Positions 46,914 to 55,889 are shown, counted from the stretch's first letter. The stretch is DNA of 64,000 nt from Dactylococcopsis salina PCC 8305 (GCF_000317615.1 NC_019780.1:1757840-1821839), one strand, 5' to 3'. Notes: generated by a model from the letters alone, not told the origin. Numbers and translations are program-made.

Positions 46914-47816
46914 TTGGTTTAACCAAGCTTTTTTAAGTAACTGTAACTCTGAAATAGTAGCTTTTCTAATTGAATATTCTGTTGCAGTGGTAATTGCCTG
47001 CTCGCAAAGTTCAGTTCGTTGTTTCGGGTTACTAATTAAATTAAATAGCTTCAGATAACAATCTTCTTCAGAATTGGTGTTAACAAGAATAGCATTTTTA
47101 CCATCTACTGCATATTCACTTGTTCCCCCCTTTTCAGGCAAGATAACAGCACAGCCACAAGCCATTGCTTCTAAGCCCGTTCTTCCAAAGGCTTGGTAAT
47201 CAGAAAAATCAACAAATAAATCACACTGACGAAGTAAAGTGGCGACTTGTTCTCTAGTTAATATGCCCTGGTTAGTCAACTCAAATTTAGTTTCTAAGTC
47301 ATAAGCCTCTAAATCTTCATCATAACAACCAAAAATAGTAATTCTCACTTTCTCAGCAAATTCCTCTTTAATTCGCTTTAAAACGTTCATAGTTCGTTTT
47401 GCTCCTCGACGAGGGGTTGAGGGGCGAATCATTGCTGCTATATGAGTAGTTTTACAATTTTTCTCTTTACCCAAATCAGGAAAATAAACATTCTGATCTA
47501 AGCTGGGAATAACTTTTTTGACAACTCTCTTATGTTCGGTGTTAACTAAATTACATAACCATTCTGTTTTAGCAAAAAGAACTAAATTCGGAATTGTTGT
47601 ATAAGACTGATAGGCGATTTCCCAATTTGGTGTTCCTTGTTCACAAAACCAAGGCTCATAATCTTGAATGTAATAAGCAGGTAATACAGAAGAATTTTTA
47701 GCTACTATTTCCTTGAGAATATTTACTGAAGTATATATAGTGGCAATAATAATTTCAAAATTGAAGCTTTCCTGAATTAGTGCTTCCTGATTTTCATAAA
47801 AATAAAATATATTTTC
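46905..47816 (-). CDS. C-terminal glycosyltransferase (GT4-type) part, in the -1 frame of the next gene
   Basis: This stretch continues the large gene at 47777-50101 after a -1 shift at its A AAA AAG heptamer. The first residues after the shift are 'ENIFYFYENQEALIQ', then 'PAYYIQDYEPWFCEQG', 'VLFAKTEWL', 'HIAAMIRPSTPRRGAKR' and the donor-site pattern 'DLFVDFSDYQAFGRTGLEAMACGCAVILP' with the E-x7-E glutamates. The N-terminal half of this GT-B domain lies in the upstream frame (VKGGGGGCHSVVQEA). A separate start inside (47474, MGKEKN) would give a truncated 189-residue protein. It is either a frameshift mutation or programmed frameshifting. Confidence 0.75.
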   Translation of the reverse strand, partial: ENIFYFYENQEALIQESFNFEIIIATIYTSVNILKEIVAKNSSVLPAYYIQDYEPWFCEQGTPNWEIAYQSYTTIPNLVLFAKTEWLCNLVNTEHKRVVKKVIPSLDQNVYFPDLGKEKNCKTTHIAAMIRPSTPRRGAKRTMNVLKRIKEEFAEKVRITIFGCYDEDLEAYDLETKFELTNQGILTREQVATLLRQCDLFVDFSDYQAFGRTGLEAMACGCAVILPEKGGTSEYAVDGKNAILVNTNSEEDCYLKLFNLISNPKQRTELCEQAITTATEYSIRKATISELQLLKKAWLNQSE

Positions 47817-50101
47817 TTTTTTTCTATAAAAGGATAATTATCCAAATAATTGAAGCGATATTTGCTCGGTATAGCAATTCGCACTTTTATTCCTAATTTG
47901 TTCATTCCTTGCGCTTCTTGAACAACAGAATGACAGCCACCACCTCCTCCCTTAACAGGAAGCAAAAATAGGATACTAGGCTTACGATTATTAAGTTTCG
48001 AGTTGGCAACTAAATTATTAGCCAATCCTTCCTTGACTCTTGCTCTAATTTCCTTTAGAGCAGTTGTCTCTTTCATTTTTTTTAGATATTGATCAATTTT
48101 TTCTTGACCGTGTTTTTCCGCCAAGGCTTTAGACCCTGCTTTAGCCAATTTCAATCTTCTTTCGTTGCCATAACTTTTTGATTTAGCATGATAAATATAA
48201 GCATTATCTGCAATTACCAGTTCAAAACCAGCATTTAAAGCGCGTAAACAATAATCATTTTCTTCTCCATATCCTTGAGGAAATGCTTCCTCATCTAGAT
48301 ATCCAATTTGATCAATAACGATTCGTTTAATACAGAGACAAAACCCATTCAAAAAGGGAACTCGTGGAAATTGATATTGAGATACCAATCTTACTAACTC
48401 TGCCATGTCATCCACTGTATAACCGCTAGGTAAGTCGTTAATTGCCCAAGTATTATTTTGAGTAATTTCAGGTATAGATTGCCAACTCGCTGCATTCGAT
48501 AATGGAGAGACAATGCCAATCTTAGAATCACTTTCACTACACTGAATGAGAGTTTCTAGCCATTTTTTAGGAACGATGGTGTCACTATTTAGAAGAACTA
48601 CATAGTCTGAGGTAGTTTCTTTAAGAGCTTTATTTGCGGCTTTTGTATATCCTTGAGCCGTTTCATTTTCTAAGAGTTTACAATTCGGTTTATCAAGAAG
48701 CCATTTTTTTAAGTAGTCTGACGTTTCTTCTTCAGAACCATCATTGACAATGTATAAAGTGTAATTCCATTCTTGAGTCGTTTTAATAATAGATTCTAAG
48801 CAGGATTTAACTTCAAATAAAGCATTATGAACGCAGATAATAATATCTATGCTAAAAGATTCTTTATCTAAACGCAGTAGTTTATCACTAGATTTTTGCT
48901 GGTTAATTTTTAAGGGAATAGATGGCTGAAATGACCGAGAATTACTTTTTCTTTGTTGCCAACTTTCGATACTTTTCTTAATTTGGTTATGTAAGAGTTC
49001 TGGTGGAGTATCAAGCGGTTTTCTCAAAGTTCTACGATAAATTTCATATAAAAAATTACCAATTTTCCATCGATTGGAACTTAGCATTGCCTCAATTAAA
49101 TCGTCTAGTTGCTCAATCCATGTGAGGAGTTTATCTATGTTACTTTGTGCTATCTTATAGCTTTGCAATAATTCTTCTTGCTCAACCTGATTAGTGACTT
49201 GTTTTTTATATTCTTGCAATTTATTTTGAGTCTCCTTTAGAGCTTTCTCTAATCTGGACTTATCTGTTTCTTTTTTTTGTTGCTCTTTTTCTAGTGATTT
49301 TTCTTTGATCTTTAATTGAATTTTGTAATTTTGTTTTTCCAATTTCAGTTTAATTCTTTCTTTCTCAATTTTTTCAATATGTTGCTGTATGATTTCTGAG
49401 TAGTTTAAACTTTCTAAAAATTTTTCTAGCGGTTCAGAGTTATTGATTATATTTTTATCAACAACAATTCCTAAGCCATGAAATCCTGTAATTTTGTAAA
49501 AGTTAAGCCTTTGTTTTGTGTCTGTTAAAAAATCTTCGATCGCGGTTAAAACTCCATTACGCAAGTTATTTTCATAAATTGAATTGTAGAGATGTTCATT
49601 AAAACCTCCATTTTCCTGTAATTCGGGAAAGTCAATGTTTATTCCTTGCTTTTTATAAGGTTGTCGATAAGCATCAGGAATATTATTGGGGTCATAATAT
49701 AAATCTCTTCGTCCATAGGGCCAGCCAATATCATGTAAAATAACTGTGGGAAAAGGACGCTGTTGTTCAATCGCTCTTTTTTCAATTAAGTTGAGTTCAT
49801 TATAAACTGTGTACCAATTATGATCGCCATCAATTAAAACTAATTCATATTCATTGATCAGAGGAATCATGTTCAGACTAAGACCGATATGAAATTCGAT
49901 CGCATCCCCATATTTATCTTTCCAAACTTTAGGATTATACTTAGGATTAGGATCAATAATATGTAGTTGTTTGTTAAATTTTTGACAATATTCCGCTAGT
50001 TTCTGCGTTGACTTTCCTTGATCAGTTCCAATTTCAATAATTGATTGTGGTTGTAAATTTTGTAACATTGGTTCAATAATATGTTCCCAAAACAAATCCA
50101 T
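47777..50101 (-). CDS. Multidomain methyltransferase / coiled-coil / family 2 glycosyltransferase (frameshifted 3' end)
   Basis: The frame as read gives 774 residues. Residues about 1-215 are a class I methyltransferase ('SIIEIGTDQGKSTQKLAEY', 'LVLIDGDHNWYTVYNEL', 'VILHDIGWPYGRRDLY'). A Lys/Glu/Gln-rich coiled coil covers about 240-345. A family 2 glycosyltransferase spans about 415-690 ('DIIICVHNALFEVKSCLESI', 'VVLLNSDTIVPKKWLE', 'FLNGFCLCIKR', 'GYGEENDYCLRA'). The start of a GT-B glycosyltransferase ('SILFLLPVKGGGGGCHSVVQEAQGM') follows, and the frame is then lost after 'FIEKKK'. With a -1 shift the full product would be about 1065 residues. It probably assembles a surface glycan. AT-rich codon use suggests acquired DNA. 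Confidence 0.85.
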   Translation of the reverse strand: MDLFWEHIIEPMLQNLQPQSIIEIGTDQGKSTQKLAEYCQKFNKQLHIIDPNPKYNPKVWKDKYGDAIEFHIGLSLNMIPLINEYELVLIDGDHNWYTVYNELNLIEKRAIEQQRPFPTVILHDIGWPYGRRDLYYDPNNIPDAYRQPYKKQGINIDFPELQENGGFNEHLYNSIYENNLRNGVLTAIEDFLTDTKQRLNFYKITGFHGLGIVVDKNIINNSEPLEKFLESLNYSEIIQQHIEKIEKERIKLKLEKQNYKIQLKIKEKSLEKEQQKKETDKSRLEKALKETQNKLQEYKKQVTNQVEQEELLQSYKIAQSNIDKLLTWIEQLDDLIEAMLSSNRWKIGNFLYEIYRRTLRKPLDTPPELLHNQIKKSIESWQQRKSNSRSFQPSIPLKINQQKSSDKLLRLDKESFSIDIIICVHNALFEVKSCLESIIKTTQEWNYTLYIVNDGSEEETSDYLKKWLLDKPNCKLLENETAQGYTKAANKALKETTSDYVVLLNSDTIVPKKWLETLIQCSESDSKIGIVSPLSNAASWQSIPEITQNNTWAINDLPSGYTVDDMAELVRLVSQYQFPRVPFLNGFCLCIKRIVIDQIGYLDEEAFPQGYGEENDYCLRALNAGFELVIADNAYIYHAKSKSYGNERRLKLAKAGSKALAEKHGQEKIDQYLKKMKETTALKEIRARVKEGLANNLVANSKLNNRKPSILFLLPVKGGGGGCHSVVQEAQGMNKLGIKVRIAIPSKYRFNYLDNYPFIEKKKIYFIFMKIRKH

Positions 50102-50253
50102 GGTTCAATTTCTCCAATTCTATCAATTCATTTAGTAGCTTACAGATATTTATAACATACTTGAATGATAATCACAAGAATATCAGAAAAAGATTCACTA
50201 AAATCAATAAATATCCAAACCAATGATTTAGATAATGAGGTTTTGCCTAAAAT

Positions 50254-51129
50254 ATGCTTTATTTTATAATTGTTAATTACTATTCTGAGCCGTTGATTAT
50301 TAAACTTTTAAAGTCGTTAATAAAAATAAAATTAATTCCTAAAGAAGTTATTATTATTGATAATTCTAATAGCGATAGCAATATAATTTTCTCTAGGTTT
50401 CTATCCTTAAAATTAAAACGCATAAAATCGGATCATAATATTGGTTTTGGTCGAGCTTGTAATTTAGGCTTAAAATATATTTACAGTCAAGATACTAAAG
50501 CCTTAGTTTGGTTGCTGAATCCTGATACCTGTTTATCTCCTTCTATCATTGATCAAGCCTCATCTTTTTTCAATCAATATCCTGAGATTTCTATTCTCGG
50601 AACGCTTATTTATTCTAAAGATCAGAAAATTTGGTTTGGAGGGGGACAATTTAATCGCAACACAGGAGCAATTTTTGCTCAAAACTTGTTTACTTTATCT
50701 TCTCCAAAACCTTATTACGTTTGTGACTGGGTGAGTGGTTGTAGCATGATTATTAATTTTAACCATTTCCAAAAATGTCCTCAATTTGATCCAAATTATT
50801 TCCTTTATTATGAAGATTTTGATTTTTGTCAACGTTACCAAAGTCAAGGTCATTTAGTTGCAGTTACCGACCACATTAGCGTGATCCATGAAGTTTCTGC
50901 GATCACTAACCGTAACCTTAGAAGCAAATTCTACCACAGTACCTATAGTTATCTCTTCACTTTGGAAAGATATACAGCTAAACCTGTGTTTTACTTGCGT
51001 TTCCTTCGCTTAATTATTTACGCTTTTATCCTTCTTCCTGTCAAACCAGCGATCGCGCTTGGTAAAATAACAGGAGCATGGCATTATATTAGGAAAAGCA
51101 TTTCTGGTGTTCTCCCCTTTACTCATTAA
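50254..51129 (+). CDS. Family 2 glycosyltransferase (rhamnosyltransferase-like)
   Basis: This 291-residue GT-A-fold enzyme has 'FIIVNYYSEPLIIKLLKSL', 'EVIIIDNSNSDSN', 'NIGFGRACNLGLKYI', the nucleotide-sugar motif 'VWLLNPDTCLSPS' (NPDT, a rhamnosyltransferase-type DxD variant), 'WVSGCSMIINFNHFQ' and 'YFLYYEDFDFCQRYQSQGH'. The C-terminal basic/hydrophobic region may associate with the membrane. It is very AT-rich like its neighbours. It overlaps the next glycosyltransferase gene by 23 bp, implying translational coupling. Confidence 0.87.
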   Translation: MLYFIIVNYYSEPLIIKLLKSLIKIKLIPKEVIIIDNSNSDSNIIFSRFLSLKLKRIKSDHNIGFGRACNLGLKYIYSQDTKALVWLLNPDTCLSPSIIDQASSFFNQYPEISILGTLIYSKDQKIWFGGGQFNRNTGAIFAQNLFTLSSPKPYYVCDWVSGCSMIINFNHFQKCPQFDPNYFLYYEDFDFCQRYQSQGHLVAVTDHISVIHEVSAITNRNLRSKFYHSTYSYLFTLERYTAKPVFYLRFLRLIIYAFILLPVKPAIALGKITGAWHYIRKSISGVLPFTH

Positions 51130-52180
51130 TTGTTCAGTTTTAATTTCCCATCCCACAGGAATTTCTGCTTATCTTACTAACCTCCTCCCCAGTTTTTCTC
51201 CGTTACAACCAACGCTTCTCAGTTCGCAAGAAATTAACGATTTTAATTGTTATCAAATTCCTAAAAAATTGAGTCCAGATCATGGCTCGATCGGGCATTT
51301 CCGTCGCTTAGTTTGGACACAAAAAAAACTTCCTAAAATTTACCATCAACTTAACGCTAATTTACTCTTTTCTCCGATTCCAGAAGCCCCTCTCTACTCT
51401 TCCTGTCGTTATGTGGTTACGGTTCATGATTTGATTCCTTTACGTTATCCTCAGCGTTTTTCTCCTCTCACTCCCTACTTCCGTTTCTATATTCCCCAAG
51501 TTTTAAAACAAGCCGAACATATTATTTGTAACTCCCAAGCCACTGCGGATGATATTATCAACTTTTGGCAGATTCCAGCCAGTAAAATTACACCGATTTT
51601 ATTAGCGTATAATCAACAGCATTTTTTCCCTTCTCCCACGCCGCAAAAAAACAATTATTTCCTTTATTTAGGAAGACATGATCCTCATAAAAATGTCTCT
51701 AGAGTGATTAAAGCCTTTGCTAAGTTTCCTGATGTTAATTATCAGCTTTGGTTAGCTGGTTCGGTGGACAAACGTTATACCCCAAAACTACAACAATTAG
51801 TAACACAATTCGGACTGCTTGATCGAGTTCATTTTCTCAACTATCTCCCTTATTTTCAACTCCCTGATCTGATTCGTGGCGCAACAGCTTTGGTGTTTCC
51901 CAGCCTCTGGGAAGGCTTTGGTTTACCCGTTTTAGAAGCCATGGCTTGTGGTACACCCGTTATTACCTCAAATTGTTCCTCGCTTCCTGAAGTCGCAGGT
52001 GACGCGGCGATTTTAGTCGATCCCACCAATGTTGATCAAATTGCTGACAGTATGATTGCTATTGCAACCAATTCTTATTTGCGATCGAGTCTGATCGAAA
52101 AGGGATTAAACCGCGCGTCTCAATTTAGTTGGGAGAAAACTGGACAAGCGACGGTAGATGTAATTAAACAGTTTCTATAG
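51107..52180 (+). CDS. Family 1/4 glycosyltransferase (mannosyltransferase-like)
   Basis: This 357-residue GT-B enzyme starts at GTG 51107 inside the end of the preceding gene. The N-terminal domain has 'HPTGISAYLTNLL' and 'YVVTVHDLIPLRYPQRFS' with the family 'HD' pair. The donor domain has 'YFLYLGRHDPHKNVSRVIKAF', 'ATALVFPSLWEGFGLPVLEAMACGTPVITSN' (shown in part, with the E-x7-E motif) and 'LPEVAGDAAILVDP'. It should transfer an NDP- or GDP-sugar to a growing polysaccharide. It is last recognisable gene of the polysaccharide locus. Confidence 0.92.
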   Translation: MFSPLLINCSVLISHPTGISAYLTNLLPSFSPLQPTLLSSQEINDFNCYQIPKKLSPDHGSIGHFRRLVWTQKKLPKIYHQLNANLLFSPIPEAPLYSSCRYVVTVHDLIPLRYPQRFSPLTPYFRFYIPQVLKQAEHIICNSQATADDIINFWQIPASKITPILLAYNQQHFFPSPTPQKNNYFLYLGRHDPHKNVSRVIKAFAKFPDVNYQLWLAGSVDKRYTPKLQQLVTQFGLLDRVHFLNYLPYFQLPDLIRGATALVFPSLWEGFGLPVLEAMACGTPVITSNCSSLPEVAGDAAILVDPTNVDQIADSMIAIATNSYLRSSLIEKGLNRASQFSWEKTGQATVDVIKQFL

Positions 52181-52291
52181 TAATCCTAGATGAGTTACGA
52201 GAAAATTTTGCCCCCTAACCCCCAATTCTGGGGGAACTTAGTTAATCGGCTTCTCACAAATGAACCAGATTGCTATAGTAAAATATAGGTA
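52181..52291. repeat. Palindrome repeat after the glycosyltransferase
   Basis: CCCCC-aattct-GGGGG dyad at about 52211-52233 with 'CCCCCTAAC' before it, same family as at 9.9 kb, then AT-rich DNA. No gene was seen. Confidence 0.6.
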
Positions 52292-52597
52292 ATACCATTT
52301 TGGAGAATTGGCGCTATAGTATCGACGACTTAAGCCCCCCAAACTTGGCAGGGCTGTTTCATTATGAATGAAATCAAGGGAGGTAGGGAGTCGGGAGTCG
52401 GGAGTCGGGGGAGATGGGGGAGATTTGAGGACTCTTTTTTCTTATGAATAAGTCAAAAAGTAAGAAAAAGCGTTCGATCGAACGTACCATAGGGGGTTCA
52501 GGCGATCGCCTTCAATTTTAACCCCGAGAATGAAACAGCCCCCCAAACTTGGGGGGTTGGGGGGCTTTAAGGTAACTTGACTTTTCCAAAATGGTAT
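52292..52597. mobile_element. ATACCATTT-type miniature element carrying a second element inside
   Basis: The outer ends are ATACCATTTTGGA (52292-52304) and TCCAAAATGGTAT (52585-52597), a 13-bp inverted repeat. The right part 'GGTAACTTGACTTTTCC' matches the layout of the copies at 15777 and 15904 ('GTAACTTAACTT' before the end). Removing the inner insert leaves a roughly 100-bp element with a CCCCCC-aaacttgg-GGGGG dyad, like the other copies. Confidence 0.7.
52351..52541. mobile_element. Inner miniature element with GGGCTGTTTCATT ends
   Basis: It begins GGGCTGTTTCATT (52351-52363) and ends AATGAAACAGCCC (52529-52541), perfect 13-bp inverted repeats. It is flanked by a direct repeat of up to 15 bp, GCCCCCCAAACTTGG, at 52334-52348 and 52538-52552, part of which is probably a target duplication. 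The interior has GAGTCGG heptamers and no gene. Confidence 0.72.
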
Positions 52598-52629
52598 AAC
52601 TAATCCGTTGCTTAAAAAGCATTAGGCGA

Positions 52630-52980
52630 ATGACTTTCAAAACGACTTATTTAGATCAAATCCTAGAAAAAAAGCGTTCCCAATTGGAACAAGAACGTCA
52701 AAGTTTACTCAAAAAAACCATTCATTGGTTAGATCAATATGGTTCAAAGTATGGGATTAAAAAAGCCTATATTTTTGGATCAATCACTCGATCGCATCGG
52801 TTTAGCGCTCGATCGGATATTGATATCGCCGTCGAGATGACGAACACAGAAGACTTTTTTTCTCTCAGTGGTTGGCTTTCTGAAGTGACGGGAAGAGAAG
52901 TTGATATTATTCCGATACAGCAGTGTCATTTTGCTAACAGAATCCGTGAGAGAGGTATCCAATGGACTCCGAAAAGTTAG
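52630..52980 (+). CDS. MNT-type nucleotidyltransferase (antitoxin-like), second locus
   Basis: The 116-residue protein has an N-terminal helical extension, then the nucleotidyltransferase motif 'IFGSITRSHRFSARSDIDIAV' with Gly50-Ser51 and Asp63/Asp65. It overlaps the following HEPN gene by 19 bp. In characterised pairs the MNT protein neutralises the HEPN ribonuclease. Unlike the pair at 26.6 kb, this locus is intact. The sequence is only distantly similar to the first MNT, so this is not a recent duplicate. Confidence 0.87.
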   Translation: MTFKTTYLDQILEKKRSQLEQERQSLLKKTIHWLDQYGSKYGIKKAYIFGSITRSHRFSARSDIDIAVEMTNTEDFFSLSGWLSEVTGREVDIIPIQQCHFANRIRERGIQWTPKS

Positions 52981-53450
52981 TTATTTTTAAGGTTGATGTT
53001 CAAGCACAACTGAATTTAATCAAAAAAGTTGATGAACGTTTGAACGAACGATCGGCTTATTTACCCAGTGAAGATGTCATTCTCCTCGAAAGTATTGCCT
53101 ATCAAATTCATAATCTTTATGGTGCGGTAGAGGATTTATTAAAGGTAATTGCAGAATATTTTGAAAATAATATCAGCAATTCTGGACAGTGGCATAGTCT
53201 ATTATTACAGCATATGACCATGAATATTCCTGAAATTCGTCCCGCTGTTCTCAATTCAGAAACCTATTCATTATTAAACAGTTTACAAGGGTTTCGCCAT
53301 TTTTTTCGCCATGCTTATGGGGCAAATATTGAATATGAACAACTTAAACATAATCTTGATAAAGCGTTAAAAATTGTGCCATGTCTTGAATCTGATTTAA
53401 ATCGGTTTTTATCTGAATTAGAAACACCTGATGCTGATTGTTGCAACTAA
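52962..53450 (+). CDS. HEPN (HepT-like) protein, second locus
   Basis: The 162-residue helical protein has the HEPN ribonuclease motif R-x4-H at Arg112/His117 in 'FRHFFRHAYG'. It starts inside the end of the MNT gene, the usual antitoxin-toxin arrangement. It belongs to a longer HepT-like branch than the broken hepT at 26.9 kb. Probable function is growth-inhibiting RNA cleavage when released from its partner, by family analogy. The C-terminal tail is acidic. Confidence 0.82.
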   Translation: MDSEKLVIFKVDVQAQLNLIKKVDERLNERSAYLPSEDVILLESIAYQIHNLYGAVEDLLKVIAEYFENNISNSGQWHSLLLQHMTMNIPEIRPAVLNSETYSLLNSLQGFRHFFRHAYGANIEYEQLKHNLDKALKIVPCLESDLNRFLSELETPDADCCN

Positions 53451-53542
53451 TTCTTATTTGCGATCGAAACTGCTAGAGAAAGCCCTACCCCCGCTTTAAA
53501 GAAGGAGATAAGGCTTTGTTTTTTGGCGTGGAAACGCGAACC

Positions 53543-55201
53543 TTATGCCAGTAATTTCGTCTCTGATTGTCCAGCCTGTTTCAATTGACGAGTCAGTTGG
53601 AAACTACAGAGAGTAATCACCACCCACTGGGCGAGAAGATTAAAAAACATTACAGCAGGAGTAGAAAACAGTGATTCAGCGATCGGGAAAAAGGCTAAAC
53701 TAATTATCGCAGGTAGTGGCAAAATCGTATCTATCAGAGTAGGAATTAGCATCACGCTACCTACCGCAACGATGGCAAAAATTCCTCGTTTCGGTGTTTT
53801 CATTAAGAGGAAAAGTTGGGTAATGCAAGCATAGATTAAAAAGGAACTACTGGTGAGTAAAACTGTTGCGAAAACTGATAGGCGATCGTTGCCAAGGGGT
53901 AAGAAAATAATTGCTGGGGTGATGATTAAAATGTTAGAAAGTAAGTTCAAAGCAATGGCAGCCGTTGCTGGACTTTGTTCCCCGCGCATCAAATCTGTGA
54001 TTAAATTCCGCGTCACTTTTTCATTCTTTTGATAGCGATATCTTGCCCAATCTTGTAGGGTTTGACGATGGGGAGATAAGGCAAAAATGAGCAGCAAAAA
54101 AGCCAGTAACTCGATCGTCAATAAAACTCGAAAATTCATTGCTAAATTCTGATCAGAAGCGACCATAAATCCGATTAAAGACACGGTGAGGCTACCCGTA
54201 AACCAATAGCTTTTTTCCTTGCTTAAAAGGCTATTTTGGGCGTTGTGAAACCGTCGCTTTAAACCTTGCCATACCCAGTAAGTCCACCAAGAATAGTTAA
54301 TCACTAACAGCGCGATCGTGCCATAAGCATTATTCCAAACGGGGAAACCATACCAGGTTAAAGATTGTGCCTCTTTGAGATTAAAATAGCCAATTGTATC
54401 TAAAGAATGAGGCGTTTCTCCGATTAAATAAGGAAGAATTTTCCCAGGATAAAACAGCGTTACCCAATCCGAAGGGTTGTGATTAATCCAGAAATTATTA
54501 TAACCGCCTTGACTCATTGCAAATAGGAAAAACAAAACAATTCCTGTTCCTAACCAGCTTTGAAACGTTCCTAATCCTGTTGTCACTAAACCATATAAAA
54601 GGGCGGCACTGAAGAAGAAAGCACAACTCGCCATTACTACTAAATAGAATCCCAGAATTAAACTGACTGGAATTTCTGCTTTAATTCCTGATAATAAATG
54701 AAGCGGTAATCCGAGTAAAATTACGCCATAAATAATCAGAGGTGCGCCTAATATTTTACCAATTAACAGATTACTCACCGATCGAGGACTGAGACGAACA
54801 AAACTTAATGTTCCTGTTTGTTCCTCTTTGGCGAGATCAGAGATTAAAATATAAGTGCCAGCAACTAATAAAATAATTATGCCGAAAACACTTAACCAAG
54901 TAAATAAGTCTAGCCACCATAATTGCCAATTAATGACTAAATCTTCCAAACAATAATTGTTCGGAGGATTGTACATTTGACTCACACTTAATTCCTCAGT
55001 TGGCGGATTCCCAATACAATAACGACTGGTTCTATGGTATTCATTGGGAATCTTATTTTGAAAATTTAGATAGATGAAAAATTGAGTAAAAAAAGAGGCG
55101 AGAATCGCAAGAGAAATGTTACGATTTTTCCAACGTCCTTTTAATTCCCTGACCAATTGCGGATTCCAATTACTAATGCTCGATCGCGCCGCTTGTAACA
55201 T
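53543..55201 (-). CDS. ABC-2 type transporter permease
   Basis: The 552-residue membrane protein has about 12 hydrophobic segments. The N-terminal 'WNPQLVRELKGRWKNRNISLAILASFF' and 'TGTLSFVRLSPRSVSNLLIGKILGAPL' are typical of ABC-2 permeases found next to a CcmA/NatA-type ATPase in cyanobacteria. The substrate is unknown. Its probable ATPase partner (56299-57246) is on the same strand but separated by a Uma2 gene on the other strand and a tandem duplication. The two halves would then be transcribed separately or across the antisense insert. Confidence 0.8.
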   Translation of the reverse strand: MLQAARSSISNWNPQLVRELKGRWKNRNISLAILASFFTQFFIYLNFQNKIPNEYHRTSRYCIGNPPTEELSVSQMYNPPNNYCLEDLVINWQLWWLDLFTWLSVFGIIILLVAGTYILISDLAKEEQTGTLSFVRLSPRSVSNLLIGKILGAPLIIYGVILLGLPLHLLSGIKAEIPVSLILGFYLVVMASCAFFFSAALLYGLVTTGLGTFQSWLGTGIVLFFLFAMSQGGYNNFWINHNPSDWVTLFYPGKILPYLIGETPHSLDTIGYFNLKEAQSLTWYGFPVWNNAYGTIALLVINYSWWTYWVWQGLKRRFHNAQNSLLSKEKSYWFTGSLTVSLIGFMVASDQNLAMNFRVLLTIELLAFLLLIFALSPHRQTLQDWARYRYQKNEKVTRNLITDLMRGEQSPATAAIALNLLSNILIITPAIIFLPLGNDRLSVFATVLLTSSSFLIYACITQLFLLMKTPKRGIFAIVAVGSVMLIPTLIDTILPLPAIISLAFFPIAESLFSTPAVMFFNLLAQWVVITLCSFQLTRQLKQAGQSETKLLA

Positions 55202-55295
55202 TTTAGAATAACTCCTTCTCCGTTGAAATTTCCCTAAGATTGGCTCTAGTATAGCCGATGAGGATCAAACAATCACGATATCAAAACTAAGCCCC

Positions 55296-55889
55296 ATGGT
55301 GATAACAGACTTTAAACCTCAATTTTACACTCCTGAAGCCTACTTAGAGTTAGAAGAAAACACGGAAGCGAGACATGAATATCGCGATGGAGAGATTATT
55401 CCCATGACTGGGGGAACAACCAATCATAATGAGATTGCTGGTAATTTATATGCAAATCTTAAATTTAGTTTAAAAAAACGAAATTATCGAGTTTACATTG
55501 GTGATGTCAAACTATGGATTCCTCGTTACCGTCAATACACTTACCCTGATGTGATGGTAATCTCAGGAAAACCAGTGTATGCGGATCAAGGAACAACCAC
55601 AGTGATGAATCCAATTTTAATTACTGAAGTTTTATCAAAATCAACTCAAAATTATGATCAGGGGGATAAGTTTTTAGCTTATCGTTCAATTCCTGAATTA
55701 CAAGAATATATCTTAATTGACCAAACTTGCTATCACGTAATGACATACAGCAAACAAAATGATCAGCAATGGTTACTCACAGAATATGATAGAGAAGAAG
55801 CAGTGATTCATTTTAATAGTTTTGAGTTTGAAATTTCTCTTTCTGATTTATATGATGGGGTTGATTTTAGTTTAAGTTCAATCGGATGA
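55296..55889 (+). CDS. Uma2 family (DUF820) putative endonuclease
   Basis: Uma2 proteins share the PD-(D/E)XK nuclease-like fold, are extremely numerous in cyanobacteria and have no settled function. The 197-residue protein shows the family pattern: 'FYTPEAYLELEENTEARHEYRDGEIIPMTGGTTNHNEIAGNL' in segments, 'YIGDVKLWIPRYRQYTYPDVMVI' (metal/acidic residues), 'PILITEVLSKSTQNYDQGDKFLAYRSIPELQEYILID' and a Gln/Leu-rich end. Its last 50 codons are repeated 293 bp downstream. It is transcribed opposite to the flanking ABC genes. Confidence 0.9.
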   Translation: MVITDFKPQFYTPEAYLELEENTEARHEYRDGEIIPMTGGTTNHNEIAGNLYANLKFSLKKRNYRVYIGDVKLWIPRYRQYTYPDVMVISGKPVYADQGTTTVMNPILITEVLSKSTQNYDQGDKFLAYRSIPELQEYILIDQTCYHVMTYSKQNDQQWLLTEYDREEAVIHFNSFEFEISLSDLYDGVDFSLSSIG

